From assembly GCF_015831355.1 (NCBI RefSeq), contig NZ_JADWYR010000002.1, forward strand, positions 1,240,001-1,304,000: a stretch of 64,000 nt of DNA, read 5' to 3'. Below the pieces are notes generated by a model. The model was not told the origin of the DNA, did no database searches, and saw only the letters and a list, made by a program, of their open reading frames with translations. A program made the translations under genes and the position numbers. The DNA is from Panacibacter microcysteis. GTDB taxonomy: Bacteria > Bacteroidota > Bacteroidia > Chitinophagales > Chitinophagaceae. Shown in pieces: positions 1 through 9,944 of this stretch. Position 1 is the stretch's first letter. Every line of letters begins with the position of its first letter.

Positions 1-87
1 TACCATCTTTTCCAACTCTGCGTTTGTTAGCCTGTATTCGGGTACATAGCCACCAACCGCAGTAATAGCGGCAGTAATTTTATTCAT
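1..87 (-). CDS. fabH: 3-oxoacyl-ACP synthase III, N-terminus only (partial)
   Basis: The first 29 codons of a minus-strand gene run off the left edge. The translation begins MNKITAAITAVGGYVPEYRL, the typical FabH opening with the GGYVPE segment and a TNAELEKMV continuation. FabH condenses acetyl-CoA with malonyl-ACP to start fatty acid synthesis in the cytoplasm. The catalytic Cys-His-Asn residues lie outside the window. A TACATTTG box at 107-114 on the minus strand sits about 20 bases upstream of the ATG and is a plausible promoter. The gene is divergent from the acyl-CoA dehydrogenase gene. Confidence 0.8.
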   Translation of the reverse strand, partial: MNKITAAITAVGGYVPEYRLTNAELEKMV

Positions 88-106
88 AAGTATTCCGATT
101 GTCGGG

Positions 107-114
107 CAAATGTA
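107..114 (-). promoter_or_regulatory. Bacteroidota-type -7 box for fabH
   Basis: TACATTTG on the minus strand matches the TAnnTTTG consensus and lies 20 bases upstream of the fabH ATG. The -33 element is not clear. Confidence 0.5.
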
Positions 115-335
115 TTGAAATAAGATATTAGTAACTGTTAGTATTTGCCGGGCAGGACTTTTTGATAACTGAATACATAATCGGCTTACGCTTAAACAAT
201 TAATAAGCTAAATCGTTATTGATTATACAAAAACTAACCCATTCAAAAGGTATTTGAAAAATGTATGAATGAGTTACTCAAATTGAGGTAAATAATTTTT
301 ACACTATCGACTGTTAGTTTTATAATTGTTTCAGC

Positions 336-343
336 TACATTTG
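336..343 (+). promoter_or_regulatory. -7 box for acyl-CoA dehydrogenase
   Basis: TACATTTG matches TAnnTTTG and lies 19 bases before the ATG at 363, so transcription would start close to the start codon. The -33 element is weak. Confidence 0.5.
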
Positions 344-362
344 CGCATCTATTCTAACAACC

Positions 363-1517
363 ATGCATTTTCAATTTACAGAAGAACAACTGATGATTCA
401 AAAAGCTGCACGGGATTTTGCAGTTACAGAGTGTTTGCCCGGTGTTATTGAACGGGATGAATTACAAAAATTTCCCAAAGAACAGATCATGCAACTGGCA
501 GACCTCGGGTTTATGGGTATGATGGTAAGCCCGGATTACGGTGGTGCCGGTATGGACACGGTAAGCTACGTGCTGGCAATGGAAGAAATCAGTAAAATAG
601 ATGCGAGCGTAAGTGTGTGTATGAGTGTAAACAACAGTCTTGTTTGCTGGGGCCTTGAAAAGTTTGGCAATGAAACACAAAAGCAACAATACCTAACCCC
701 ACTCGCACAGGGCAAAAAAGAGGGCGGACTGTATATTGGCGCGTTCCTGCTAAGCGAGCCCGAAGCAGGCAGTGATGCAACTTCCCAAAGAACGATAGCA
801 GAAGATAAGGGTGATCACTATTTGTTGAACGGTGTTAAAAACTGGATCACGAATGGAAACAGTGCCAGTGTATATCTTGTAATGGCACAAACAGATGCAG
901 CAAAAGGATCGAAAGGTATCAATTGCCTTATCGTTGAAAAAAACTGGCCGGGTGTAACCGTGGGTGCTAAAGAAAACAAACTGGGTATACGTGGCAGCGA
1001 TACACATACCATACTTTTCAATGATGTAAAAGTGCCCAAAGAAAATCGTGTAGGCGAAGATGGATTTGGTTTTAAGTTCGCTATGAAAACACTTGCCGGT
1101 GGGCGCATTGGTATTGCATCGCAGGCACTGGGCATAGCCAGCGGCGCTTATGAATTGTCTTTGAATTATGCCAAACAACGTAAAGCTTTCGGCAAAGAGA
1201 TCATGCATCACCAGGCCATACAATTTAAATTGGCCGACATGGCAACACGCATAGAATCTGCCCGCTTGCTTTGTTTAAAAGCCGCCTGGGAAAAAGATAA
1301 TAACATAGACTACACACTAAGCAGTTCAATGGCAAAAGTGTTTGCAAGCGAAACAGCTATGTGGACTGCAACCGAAGCAGTGCAGATACACGGCGGCTAT
1401 GGTTTTGTAAAAGAATACCATGTTGAACGTTTAATGCGCGATGCAAAAATTACACAGATATATGAAGGTACCAGTGAGGTACAACGTATTGTAATAGGAC
1501 GAAGTATTTTACAATAG
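363..1517 (+). CDS. acyl-CoA dehydrogenase
   Basis: A 384-residue soluble FAD flavoprotein of the acyl-CoA dehydrogenase family, full length. It oxidises acyl-CoA to trans-2-enoyl-CoA and passes electrons to ETF. The FAD/substrate motif LSEPEAGSD lies near residue 130. The C-terminal signature IYEGTSEVQRIVIGR carries the likely catalytic base, Glu368, in the position used by short- and medium-chain enzymes (butyryl-CoA type). The YAKQRKAFGK segment of the C-terminal helical domain is also present. The gene stands alone, divergent from fabH, with its own promoter at 336-343 and a terminator after the stop. Chain-length specificity cannot be read from the sequence. Confidence 0.93.
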   Translation: MHFQFTEEQLMIQKAARDFAVTECLPGVIERDELQKFPKEQIMQLADLGFMGMMVSPDYGGAGMDTVSYVLAMEEISKIDASVSVCMSVNNSLVCWGLEKFGNETQKQQYLTPLAQGKKEGGLYIGAFLLSEPEAGSDATSQRTIAEDKGDHYLLNGVKNWITNGNSASVYLVMAQTDAAKGSKGINCLIVEKNWPGVTVGAKENKLGIRGSDTHTILFNDVKVPKENRVGEDGFGFKFAMKTLAGGRIGIASQALGIASGAYELSLNYAKQRKAFGKEIMHHQAIQFKLADMATRIESARLLCLKAAWEKDNNIDYTLSSSMAKVFASETAMWTATEAVQIHGGYGFVKEYHVERLMRDAKITQIYEGTSEVQRIVIGRSILQ

Positions 1518-1541
1518 TTGGTTTAATAAAGCACATGAGAA

Positions 1542-1577
1542 AATAGCCCCGTAAGAAATTGCGGGGTTATTTATTTT
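1542..1577 (+). terminator. Rho-independent terminator after acyl-CoA dehydrogenase
   Basis: CCCCG pairs with CGGGG across a 10-base loop. Flanking AATA/TATT extends the stem, and a T-rich tail follows, 25 bases after the stop. Confidence 0.65.
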
Positions 1578-1603
1578 ATGAGCCCGGCTGCAATGCATCC
1601 ATT

Positions 1604-1628
1604 AAGCTTCCGTTGCGTCGCACGCTTC
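1604..1628 (-). repeat. Dispersed repeat, type B
   Basis: AAGCTTCCGTTGCGTCGCAC followed by a diverged end. It is a copy of the type B element also seen at 9843, 21890, 33673, 36827, 47920 and 49864. The rest of the 1518-1910 gap holds a terminator, an extremely AT-rich stretch and the promoter of the next gene. Confidence 0.7.
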
Positions 1629-1866
1629 AGCTGCAGTAACCATATTGAACAAACCCGAAGATCTAAGCAAAACATTTCATAAGGCCTTTATCAAAGTCCT
1701 GAACACGCTTTTAATACCAGATAAAAATCAACGCTTTCACAATTAACAGTTTATACCCTTCGCATTTAACAATTATATTTTTATATTAACATTTCTATAA
1801 TTTATTATTAACCACTATTTGATTATATATTAATATTTATTTTAATTACAATTTTATTATAATATG

Positions 1867-1874
1867 TAAATTTG
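1867..1874 (+). promoter_or_regulatory. -7 box for the giant surface protein gene
   Basis: TAAATTTG matches TAnnTTTG, 36 bases before the ATG at 1911, inside a very AT-rich region. Confidence 0.45.
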
Positions 1875-1910
1875 TAGCTCTTTTACTAGTCCGAATTTCA
1901 AATCCATATC

Positions 1911-4900
1911 ATGCAAAAGAAAAACCACCTTCCCGTTGGTATTTTTTTAAAAGCAATTGTTGCTTGTAAAAAAAACCTCCAGGTAAAAAAAACCTCCGCT
2001 GCAATACTTTTTCCTTCATTCCGCATATATTTAAAATGGTCTGTTAATTGCCTGGCTGTTTGCCTGTTAGCACTTGTATTACCTGCAAAAAGTGTGGCGC
2101 AACAATTTTGTAACCCCTCAGTTATTTATGATGAGGTTACTTCTGCCTATCACTCATCATTTGCACGCCTTGCAAACGGATCGTTTGTAATTTGGGGCGA
2201 GCAAACGGGCCCGACAACTACAAATGCAGATCTTTTATCGCCCACAGCCGTAACACCTGCAAACGGGTTTAATTATACCGGTTCTCCCTTACTTATGGCC
2301 ATGGGATCAACATGGGAAGAGCCGCAGGTAATTTTACTTACTTCAACACATCTTTATGCCTGGGGTACAGAAAACCTTGTTATCCCCACAGCTATAACAA
2401 CCAATGACGCATTTCAGTCCATAACCCCGACAGGGGCCAATAGCTACGGCTTACCGGGAACCCTAACGCCGGCAGACATTGCATATATGACCGCCAGTCA
2501 CCAGGTCCTGGCCATTCAAACCAATACAGGCGATGTCTACACGCTCGGCTCGCGGTACCAGGCTTATGGAGATGGTACAACTGTTACAAATAATGCGTGG
2601 CACCAGGTTAAAATAAACAGCACGACCAACCTTACCAACGTTGTACATATGCGCATCACCTATAAAGGAGGGTTTGCAATAACCAGTACAAATGCATGGT
2701 ACACATGGGGAGATGAGTCATTGCTCGCAAATGGCAGCGCTAGTGTCGACAGACGCTTTGCAACAGCTATGACTGTTCCTGCAGATTTTACCAGCGCAAG
2801 CCAGGTGAAGATGATACAGGTGGGCAGTAAGAATACTACCACTGACCTGATGGCTTATTACGCGTTGCATACCAATGGTAAGATTTATGTGGTGGGTGAA
2901 AACACCACAGGCCAGATGGGTGTTGGTAATTATACGGATCAGCTAAACTGGACAAACGTGGTGCAGCCCGGTACAGGAACAGCTGCTCTGACAAGTGTAA
3001 GACTCATCAGTGCCAACGAAAGCGATGACCATTATGGTGCAGCGGGTGCAGTACTTAATAATGGAACAGTTTATACATGGGGAGATAACTCTTATGGCAT
3101 GATCGGTCACAACCAGACCATCACAACGCTTAACAGGCCAACTATTCCCAACGGTTTTACAGTTGGTACAGATATAGCCACTTTTATGGAAGTTGGTGGT
3201 CACTCCACCATTATTGTAAAACAGGGTAGCTCAAGGTATTGTTACATCGGCCACCGTGTATTCGGCTCTATGGGAGACGGTACATCGATAGATGATGTGG
3301 AAGTTGATTTCAACTGTACAAATACAGGCACAATAGACATTTGTGCAGCCACAAGTTTCGACGCCGGGGATGTTCCCGCCAGCTACGAGAACGGGAACTA
3401 TGCCACACATTTACTTACCACGAATCCGCTCACGCTAAGGCTTGGTGCAACTTTTCCAACAGCCAATAACAATAACATTGTAAATGTTGCTGCAGGTGCA
3501 GACAATAATGGCAGCAATGGTGATGGTACCGAAGAAGATGGCATTACAACATTGCCCGCATATACGCGAAACGGAACTTATAGTGTAACCGTAAACACCG
3601 TTAACAACACCGGCGCAAACGTCAACCTGTATGCATGGGTAGACTGGAATAATGATGGGAAATTTTCGAGCAGTGAAATATTGGTCAGGTCGGTTGGAAC
3701 CGGCACAGCAAATGTCACACTAACCTGGAGCGGGTTGCCTACGTCAGGCCTGAACAGCAAACTTTATATGCGTACCAGGATTACTTCTGCGGGCCTTACA
3801 GATGATATATCGACAACCAATATTGATGAAAGAAGTACCGGAGTTGCAAGCAATGGGGAGGTGGAAGATTACCAGTTAGCTGTAACAAATCTTATTTCAG
3901 GCACGGTATGGAACGATGTAAACGGCAATTTGTTGATCGACGGCTTAGAAGCGGGAACAAACGCGGGGAACACCGTTTTTGTGAATCTTATAGATGGCGG
4001 GAATAACATCGTCAGATCTGTAGCCGTAGCCACTAACGGAACCTATTCTATCGGTGCACCTCAGTCGGTAAGCGGGTATAAACTGGTATTAACAACCACA
4101 TCTTTTTCCTCATCACCACAACTGCCCGGCGGATGGGTTAATACCGGTGAGAATGTAGGTAGTGGGAATACGGCAGCACAAAGTTCAACACCTGGCAGTA
4201 TTGATTTAACTACCGGCACAACTGACATAACCGGGCAAAATTTTGGTATTGAACAGCCTCCCACTGCAGGTAGTGGTAGCCAAAATGCAGGCAACAATCC
4301 CGGCCGTACGTCACAGGTTACCGTAAATGCATCCACCTTTACGAATACCACTGCCAGCAGCGATCCCTCGCCAGGAGCTGTAACCGGCTTACGTATCACC
4401 TCGTTTCCTGTAAATGCCACGAGTATTGTCATTAATGGCACCAGTTACACAAGTGCAACCTTTCCTGTTGCCGGCGTTACAGTTACGACCGACGCCAGCG
4501 GCAATCCTGCGCAGACTATTACAGTAGATCCATTATTTAACGGAAGCGGCACAGTAACCATTTCTTTTGTTGTAAGAGATGCTGCAGGTATGGAATCTTC
4601 CAATACAGGCACAGCGGCTATCAATTTTACAACTTACATATCAGGTAATATATATAATGACTTCAACGGTCTTTCTGACAATGCTGTTAATGGCACAATA
4701 ATTAATCCGGGCAATCTCATTAGTGCGGTACTGGTGAATAATACTACCGGGTTAGTAGCAGCCTCTGCTGTCGCAACGGGCGGCACCTATACTTTCAGCG
4801 GTCTTACAAATGGTAATTATTCGGTTAGAATCACCACTACTGCAGCTGCGGTCGGTAGTGCCCCTCCTGCTGTAACATTACCATCCGGCTGGGTAAGAAC

Positions 4901-7900
4901 AGGTGAAATTGTTGGTTTTATTTCCGGTAGTGACGGAACGGTAGATGGTATCCTAAACCTTGGCACTATAACAGCATTTGTAAATAACGTAAACTTTGGA
5001 ATTGAACAGCCACCCGCCGCAGGCAGCGGTATGCAAAGTGCCGGTACCAACCCGGGTGGAACAACACAGGTTACCGTAAACCCATCGGCCTTTACGAACA
5101 CTACTGCCAGCAGCGATCCTTCACCGGGAGCTGTAACCGGCTTACGTATCACCTCGTTCCCTGTAAATGCCACGAGTATTGTCATTAATGGCACCAGTTA
5201 CACAAGCGCAACCTTTCCCGTTGCCGGCGTTACAGTTACCGCAGATGCCAGCGGCAATCCTGCGCAGACTGTTACGGTAGACCCTTCGTTTAACGGAAGT
5301 GGTGCGGTAACGATTTCTTTTGTTGCAAGAGATGCTGCAGGTATGGAATCTTCTAATACAGGCACCGCGGCTATAAGCTTTACCACTGCCGTATCGGGTA
5401 ATATATTATACGATGCAAATGGTCTTAGTGACAACACCGTAAATGGCCCGTCTGTAAACCCCGGAGACGTGATCAATGCTGTATTGGTCAACAATACCAC
5501 CGGCCTGGTGGTTGCTTCTACTGTGGCAACAGGAGGCAACTATACTTTCACCGGTCTTACAAATGGCAATTATTCCGTTCGCATCACAACACTGGCAGCT
5601 ACGGTCGGCAGTCTTCCTCCCGCAGTTTCAGGCCCGGCAACATGGGTGAACACCGGTGAAAACACCGGCCCCGCCGCTGGCAGTGACGGAACACCGGACG
5701 GTATTCTTGATATTGGCAATATTACCGGTGTAGTAACAAGCGCCAACTTTGGTATAGACGAGCGACCTGCAGCAGGAAGTGGTAGTTACAATGCAGGTAC
5801 AAACCCGGGTGGAACAATACAGGTTACTATAAATGCAGGTGCATTTACCACTATAACACCCAGCAGTGACCCCGCTCCGGGCGCTGTCACAAGTATCCGC
5901 ATCACGACATTTCCTGCAAATACAACAAGTATGGTTATCAATGGAACCAGTTACACCAGCGCCACATTTCCGGCAGCAGGTATAATTGTTACCACCGATG
6001 TAAACGGTAACCCTGGCCAGGCAATTACGGTTGATCCATCCTTCAACGGAAGCGGCACCATAACTATCTCGTTTGTAGCGAGAGATGCTGCAAATGTCGA
6101 ATCGGCCAATACAGGTATAGCAACGGTAAGTTTATTTAATGCAGTAGCAGGTAATGTTTACAACGATACAAATGGCCTTACCGATAACATAGTGAATGGA
6201 AGCGGAACCAATGCGGGCAACACACTGAATGCAATACTCGTAAATACGGCAACAAATCTTGTGACAGCATTGTCTTCAGTAAGCAGTAGTGGCAACTATA
6301 ATTTTACAGGTCTTGCTGACGGAAGTTATGCGGTTCGTATAACTACCAATACATCAGCAGTGGGCAGCGCACCACCCGTTGTTACACTTCCCGCGGGATG
6401 GGTAAACACCGGAGAAAACCTCGGTAGCGGAACAGGCAGTGATGGAACTATTAACGGGATACTCAGTATTGGCACTATAAACAGCACGGTTTCCAATGCA
6501 AACTTTGGCATTGAACAACCACCAACAGCCGGCAGCGGTACACAAACCGGTATAAACAATATCGGGGGTACAGCCCAGTTTACTGTAAACGCAGGAACAT
6601 TTACCAATGTTACAACAAGCAGCGATCCTGCACCGGGTGCTGTAACGGCTATCCGCATCACTACGTTTCCTGCAAATACAACAAGTATGGTTATTAATGG
6701 AACCAGTTACACCAGCGCCACATTTCCGGCGGCAGGCGTAATAGTTACCGCAGATGCAAACGGGAACCCGACCCAAACAATTACGGTTGATCCATCTTTT
6801 AACGGTAGCGGATCTGTGTCGATCAGGTTTGTGGCAAGGGATGGGGCAGGCTTCCAGTCTTCGAATGAAGGAACAGCCACCCTATCCTTCAACCTTACAA
6901 TATCAGGCAATGTATATAACGACGTTAACGGACTTACAGACAACATGATTAATGGTACCGGCACAAATGCAGGCAATACCATAAATGCAGTGCTTATCAA
7001 TACTGCTTCAAATACGGTTATTGCGGCAACTGCTGTATCCGGCAGTGGCGCTTTCAGCTTTGCCGGCCTCACAAACAATGCTTATTCGGTTCGTATCACT
7101 ACCGCAGCCGCAACTATAGGTGCCGCACCACCGGCGGTAACCTTGCCTTCGGGATGGGTAAACACCGGCGAGAATTTCGGCGCCGGTACAGGCAGTGATG
7201 GCACTGCAGATGGTATATTATCATTGGGCAATATAACAGCACAGGCCTTAAACGCCAATTTTGGTATTGCCAATTGTTTAGCAAGCGGCACATCATCACC
7301 AAACGCAACAGCAGGCGTAAATAAAGGCGTTTACTGTGCGCAATCCCTTCCGTCTTCCATACAACTGAACGCTTCGGCAACAGGTGGCATAAGTCCTTAC
7401 ACGTATGCATGGGCAGGAAGCGGCGTAACCAATGCTAACCTTCAAAACACCACTGCAAATCCAACTACAACAGGAAGTTTCACTGTTACTGTAACCGATG
7501 CCATTGGCTGTAAAGGCAGCGCGATAACGGGCGCAGTTATTTACGACAACACGCTTCCTTCTATTGCATGGTCTTGCGGCTCTACACCCAATAACTGGTT
7601 GCGATTGATGGAAAATAACGGCTATAGCTGGAAATGGACCACTACTTCAGGTGGCAGGTTTTATACCAGCAATACCTACAGTACGGCAGATGACAATGCC
7701 ACTTCCAATATGCGCATGCCGTATATCAACAAAGCCGGTCAATACACTGTGCAGATTACCAGCATTAACGGGTGTACCAGTACCGGGTCAATCAATATGA
7801 GCCCGACTCCTGTATCGTGCAGTATTGTTCTACCCGATGAATCAATTGATCTTAACGCAGCATGGTCTGGTAACAGCGTATTGCTTAAATGGAGTACAGC

Positions 7901-8390
7901 TATACCCAACGTTACCGGCTTTACCATTGAAAGAAGTACAGATGCGGTAAATTTTACAGCAATAAGTGAAGTAAGGGCCGGCCAGTCTGCCGCTTACAGC
8001 TATACCGATGCCAACATTCCTGCACCCTGTAACGCTATCTGGTTCAGGATTAAAACAACAGACATCTTTGGAAAAGCAGTGTTGAGCAAAGCCGCGATGC
8101 TGACATGTAAACAACTGCAGGCTGGTTCGATACTCGTGATGCCAAACCCTGTTACGGGCGGGCATTTTACCATCAACTACAAATTGCCTGTGGCCGGAAC
8201 TATTAACTACGAACTATTCAACATAAACGGGCAACGTCTTTTAAATGGTGTACTTGAAAATGTGCGGGCAAATGAAACGGGTAGCAAAACCATTATACTA
8301 CCTGCCGGCACAGCAAGAGGAACATACATTATCAGGCTACTGAACACACAATGGGCCAGTAAACCCCTAAAAATTATTGTTACAGATTAA
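1911..8390 (+). CDS. Giant RCC1/GEVED/tandem-repeat surface protein with T9SS sorting domain
   Basis: A 2159-residue exported protein. The N-terminus has an unusually long charged lead before a hydrophobic signal core near residues 43-60 ending at an AQQ site. Residues about 60-475 are RCC1-like beta-propeller repeats (YTWGDNSYGMIGHNQ, YVVGENTTGQMGVGN). A GEVED domain follows to about residue 660, with WVDWNNDGKF and NGEVEDYQ motifs. Four full copies and one partial copy of a roughly 250-residue unit follow (SGNVYNDxNGLTDN ... NFGIEQPP ... SSDPSPGAVT ... TISFVARDAA), to about residue 1785. Then comes an Ig/PKD-like region and a C-terminal type A sorting domain (MPNPVTGGHF ... GTYIIRLL) for T9SS export and anchoring. 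It is probably a cell-surface adhesin, but the ligand is unknown. No secretion genes lie nearby. Confidence 0.85.
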   Translation: MQKKNHLPVGIFLKAIVACKKNLQVKKTSAAILFPSFRIYLKWSVNCLAVCLLALVLPAKSVAQQFCNPSVIYDEVTSAYHSSFARLANGSFVIWGEQTGPTTTNADLLSPTAVTPANGFNYTGSPLLMAMGSTWEEPQVILLTSTHLYAWGTENLVIPTAITTNDAFQSITPTGANSYGLPGTLTPADIAYMTASHQVLAIQTNTGDVYTLGSRYQAYGDGTTVTNNAWHQVKINSTTNLTNVVHMRITYKGGFAITSTNAWYTWGDESLLANGSASVDRRFATAMTVPADFTSASQVKMIQVGSKNTTTDLMAYYALHTNGKIYVVGENTTGQMGVGNYTDQLNWTNVVQPGTGTAALTSVRLISANESDDHYGAAGAVLNNGTVYTWGDNSYGMIGHNQTITTLNRPTIPNGFTVGTDIATFMEVGGHSTIIVKQGSSRYCYIGHRVFGSMGDGTSIDDVEVDFNCTNTGTIDICAATSFDAGDVPASYENGNYATHLLTTNPLTLRLGATFPTANNNNIVNVAAGADNNGSNGDGTEEDGITTLPAYTRNGTYSVTVNTVNNTGANVNLYAWVDWNNDGKFSSSEILVRSVGTGTANVTLTWSGLPTSGLNSKLYMRTRITSAGLTDDISTTNIDERSTGVASNGEVEDYQLAVTNLISGTVWNDVNGNLLIDGLEAGTNAGNTVFVNLIDGGNNIVRSVAVATNGTYSIGAPQSVSGYKLVLTTTSFSSSPQLPGGWVNTGENVGSGNTAAQSSTPGSIDLTTGTTDITGQNFGIEQPPTAGSGSQNAGNNPGRTSQVTVNASTFTNTTASSDPSPGAVTGLRITSFPVNATSIVINGTSYTSATFPVAGVTVTTDASGNPAQTITVDPLFNGSGTVTISFVVRDAAGMESSNTGTAAINFTTYISGNIYNDFNGLSDNAVNGTIINPGNLISAVLVNNTTGLVAASAVATGGTYTFSGLTNGNYSVRITTTAAAVGSAPPAVTLPSGWVRTGEIVGFISGSDGTVDGILNLGTITAFVNNVNFGIEQPPAAGSGMQSAGTNPGGTTQVTVNPSAFTNTTASSDPSPGAVTGLRITSFPVNATSIVINGTSYTSATFPVAGVTVTADASGNPAQTVTVDPSFNGSGAVTISFVARDAAGMESSNTGTAAISFTTAVSGNILYDANGLSDNTVNGPSVNPGDVINAVLVNNTTGLVVASTVATGGNYTFTGLTNGNYSVRITTLAATVGSLPPAVSGPATWVNTGENTGPAAGSDGTPDGILDIGNITGVVTSANFGIDERPAAGSGSYNAGTNPGGTIQVTINAGAFTTITPSSDPAPGAVTSIRITTFPANTTSMVINGTSYTSATFPAAGIIVTTDVNGNPGQAITVDPSFNGSGTITISFVARDAANVESANTGIATVSLFNAVAGNVYNDTNGLTDNIVNGSGTNAGNTLNAILVNTATNLVTALSSVSSSGNYNFTGLADGSYAVRITTNTSAVGSAPPVVTLPAGWVNTGENLGSGTGSDGTINGILSIGTINSTVSNANFGIEQPPTAGSGTQTGINNIGGTAQFTVNAGTFTNVTTSSDPAPGAVTAIRITTFPANTTSMVINGTSYTSATFPAAGVIVTADANGNPTQTITVDPSFNGSGSVSIRFVARDGAGFQSSNEGTATLSFNLTISGNVYNDVNGLTDNMINGTGTNAGNTINAVLINTASNTVIAATAVSGSGAFSFAGLTNNAYSVRITTAAATIGAAPPAVTLPSGWVNTGENFGAGTGSDGTADGILSLGNITAQALNANFGIANCLASGTSSPNATAGVNKGVYCAQSLPSSIQLNASATGGISPYTYAWAGSGVTNANLQNTTANPTTTGSFTVTVTDAIGCKGSAITGAVIYDNTLPSIAWSCGSTPNNWLRLMENNGYSWKWTTTSGGRFYTSNTYSTADDNATSNMRMPYINKAGQYTVQITSINGCTSTGSINMSPTPVSCSIVLPDESIDLNAAWSGNSVLLKWSTAIPNVTGFTIERSTDAVNFTAISEVRAGQSAAYSYTDANIPAPCNAIWFRIKTTDIFGKAVLSKAAMLTCKQLQAGSILVMPNPVTGGHFTINYKLPVAGTINYELFNINGQRLLNGVLENVRANETGSKTIILPAGTARGTYIIRLLNTQWASKPLKIIVTD
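3895..7270 (+). repeat. Tandem ~750-bp coding repeats inside the giant gene
   Basis: Units begin at about 3895, 4640, 5392, 6145 and 6900, each with a SGNVYND-type codon block; the last is partial. Copies 1 and 2 share nearly identical stretches (about 4370-4465 and 5127-5222). So do copies 3 and 4 (about 5910-5985 and 6660-6735). This suggests duplication or gene conversion in pairs. Confidence 0.85.
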
Positions 8391-8427
8391 GCAATGATTT
8401 TTCCAATACACGCCCGAAAAACCGAAG

Positions 8428-8453
8428 GCTGTCTCGCAGGAGACAGCTTTTTT
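8428..8453 (+). terminator. Rho-independent terminator of the giant gene
   Basis: A perfect 8-bp stem, GCTGTCTC / GAGACAGC, with a GCAG loop is followed by TTTTTT, 37 bases after the stop codon. Confidence 0.85.
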
Positions 8454-8525
8454 CATGAGCGCCTATCCGCTTTATGATTGCAACAAACAAAACCAGTTAC
8501 ACAATGCCCACTCATTTGCTGCCGT

Positions 8526-8565
8526 ACAAGTGAGTGACACAACAGGTGCCTGATAGTAGCAATGC
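8526..8565 (+). repeat. Dispersed repeat, type A with ATAGTAGCAATGCAGC tail
   Basis: Core ACAAGTGAGTGACACAACAG followed by GTGCC and TGATAGTAGCAATGCAGC. The same tail follows the type B copy at 49864, which links the two subtypes. Confidence 0.8.
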
Positions 8566-8628
8566 AGCTTACTTTATAACAGATCTTATAAATGGCATAA
8601 TATTGATGCAGAATTCAATCTTCGTGTA

Positions 8629-9789
8629 ATGAAAGTAATGCGATTTTTTTTATGGCTGGTGGTTGCTCAATGTGTTTGTTGTGTAGCGGTTGCGCAGGAT
8701 AGTTTGCTGTTGAAATTTATTCTCGAAAGAATCAATACGCACCAGGTGCAGCAGGATGATTTTTTTATACGCGGCGTTTACCCTTCTTACATCAATAACA
8801 ATGAAAAATTTTCCACGGCAAAAAAAGACAACAATATTTTCTTTAACGGGCTTATTGCATATACGTTGCAGGATATTAAAGCAACGCTTAATAAAAACTT
8901 ACAACCGCTGACCAATACGATGCTTATCAATGGAGTACCTGCCTATGCATTTTTTAAAAACCGGAAAGGCAGAAACACCTATAATTTTTGGCGCACAGAT
9001 ACAACTTATGATTACCCGTATGCAGGCATTTTAACGCCATTTGCAAAAGATATTTCATTGCCGGATGATATGGATGACACCGTGCTTTCTTTGCTGGCCC
9101 TGGAGACGGACAGCGCCAATGCTGCTGTTGTACATGCACTGATGCAGCAATTTGTAAACAGCGATACGAACAGGGTAAGATCTGTGATAGAAAACTACCG
9201 CAACAAGCCTGCCTATTCTACCTGGTTTGGAAAAAAGTTCCCGGTAGTGTTTGATGTATCTGTTTTGTGTAACGTACTCGCATTTGTGCAGCAATACAAC
9301 CTCCAGTGGACAAAAGCCGACTCTGCAAGCCTTGACGTAATTATCACCACATTGCAGAACGACTATCACCGAACGCATGCGGTGTATGCATCACCGTATT
9401 ATCCAAAAACATCGCTCATTCTCTATCATGTAGCAAGACTGATGTACATTAAGCCCGTTGCCGCACTCGAGCCACTGCGTGTTAAAATTGTTTCTGACGC
9501 TGCAAGAGAGCTGGCTTTAACCACCAACATGCTGGAAAAAATAATACTCAGTACCACGATATTGAAACTTGGTTACGAACCTCCTCCCATACAAATAGAT
9601 ATGCAGGATGTGGTACCGAAAATTGAACAGAACGATTTTTGTTTTTTTGTTGGCAACATACCTTCCTACTTTAAAAATCTCCAAAAAAAGTTTGCAACAG
9701 CAAAAAAGATCGGCTTCTTTTATCATTATTGCCCTGCATACAATGATGCGCTGTTGCTGGAATACCTTACCCTTACGCGCAAAAAATAG
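8629..9789 (+). CDS. Exported protein of unknown function
   Basis: A 386-residue protein with a signal peptide (hydrophobic core FFLWLVVAQCVCCVAVAQ) and a mostly helical mature part. A DDMDDTVLSLLALE segment near residue 145 resembles the acidic helix motif of alpha/alpha-toroid proteins (terpene-cyclase or glycosidase-like folds), but I cannot assign it to a family. A short similar phrase, FATAKKIGFFYHY, near the C-terminus echoes FSTAKKDNNIFFNG near the N-terminus, as expected for a closed toroid. It stands alone between two copies of the dispersed repeat. Function unknown. Confidence 0.6.
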   Translation: MKVMRFFLWLVVAQCVCCVAVAQDSLLLKFILERINTHQVQQDDFFIRGVYPSYINNNEKFSTAKKDNNIFFNGLIAYTLQDIKATLNKNLQPLTNTMLINGVPAYAFFKNRKGRNTYNFWRTDTTYDYPYAGILTPFAKDISLPDDMDDTVLSLLALETDSANAAVVHALMQQFVNSDTNRVRSVIENYRNKPAYSTWFGKKFPVVFDVSVLCNVLAFVQQYNLQWTKADSASLDVIITTLQNDYHRTHAVYASPYYPKTSLILYHVARLMYIKPVAALEPLRVKIVSDAARELALTTNMLEKIILSTTILKLGYEPPPIQIDMQDVVPKIEQNDFCFFVGNIPSYFKNLQKKFATAKKIGFFYHYCPAYNDALLLEYLTLTRKK

Positions 9790-9842
9790 GAGTGGTTAAA
9801 TGCACGACATGTTAGTTTGTGAGAGCCGGCTTTTGTGCTTCG

Positions 9843-9870
9843 TGGCATCTTCGTTGCGTCGCATTACGTT
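9843..9870 (-). repeat. Dispersed repeat, type B (diverged)
   Basis: GGCATCTTCGTTGCGTCGCA followed by a TTACGTTC end. Its closest partner in the window is the copy at 21890-21917. Confidence 0.65.
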
Positions 9871-9944
9871 CATCGTTCAGAACACTGGTGAAGCTGCAGC
9901 GATCAATGTTTAAAAAGCATTAGCTTACAAAGCTGATCTAACAT

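Noticed and set aside
4061-7291. Several long minus-strand frames across the giant surface protein gene
   Set aside because: They repeat with the tandem units and are Val/Pro/Thr-rich mirror frames of the plus-strand repeats.
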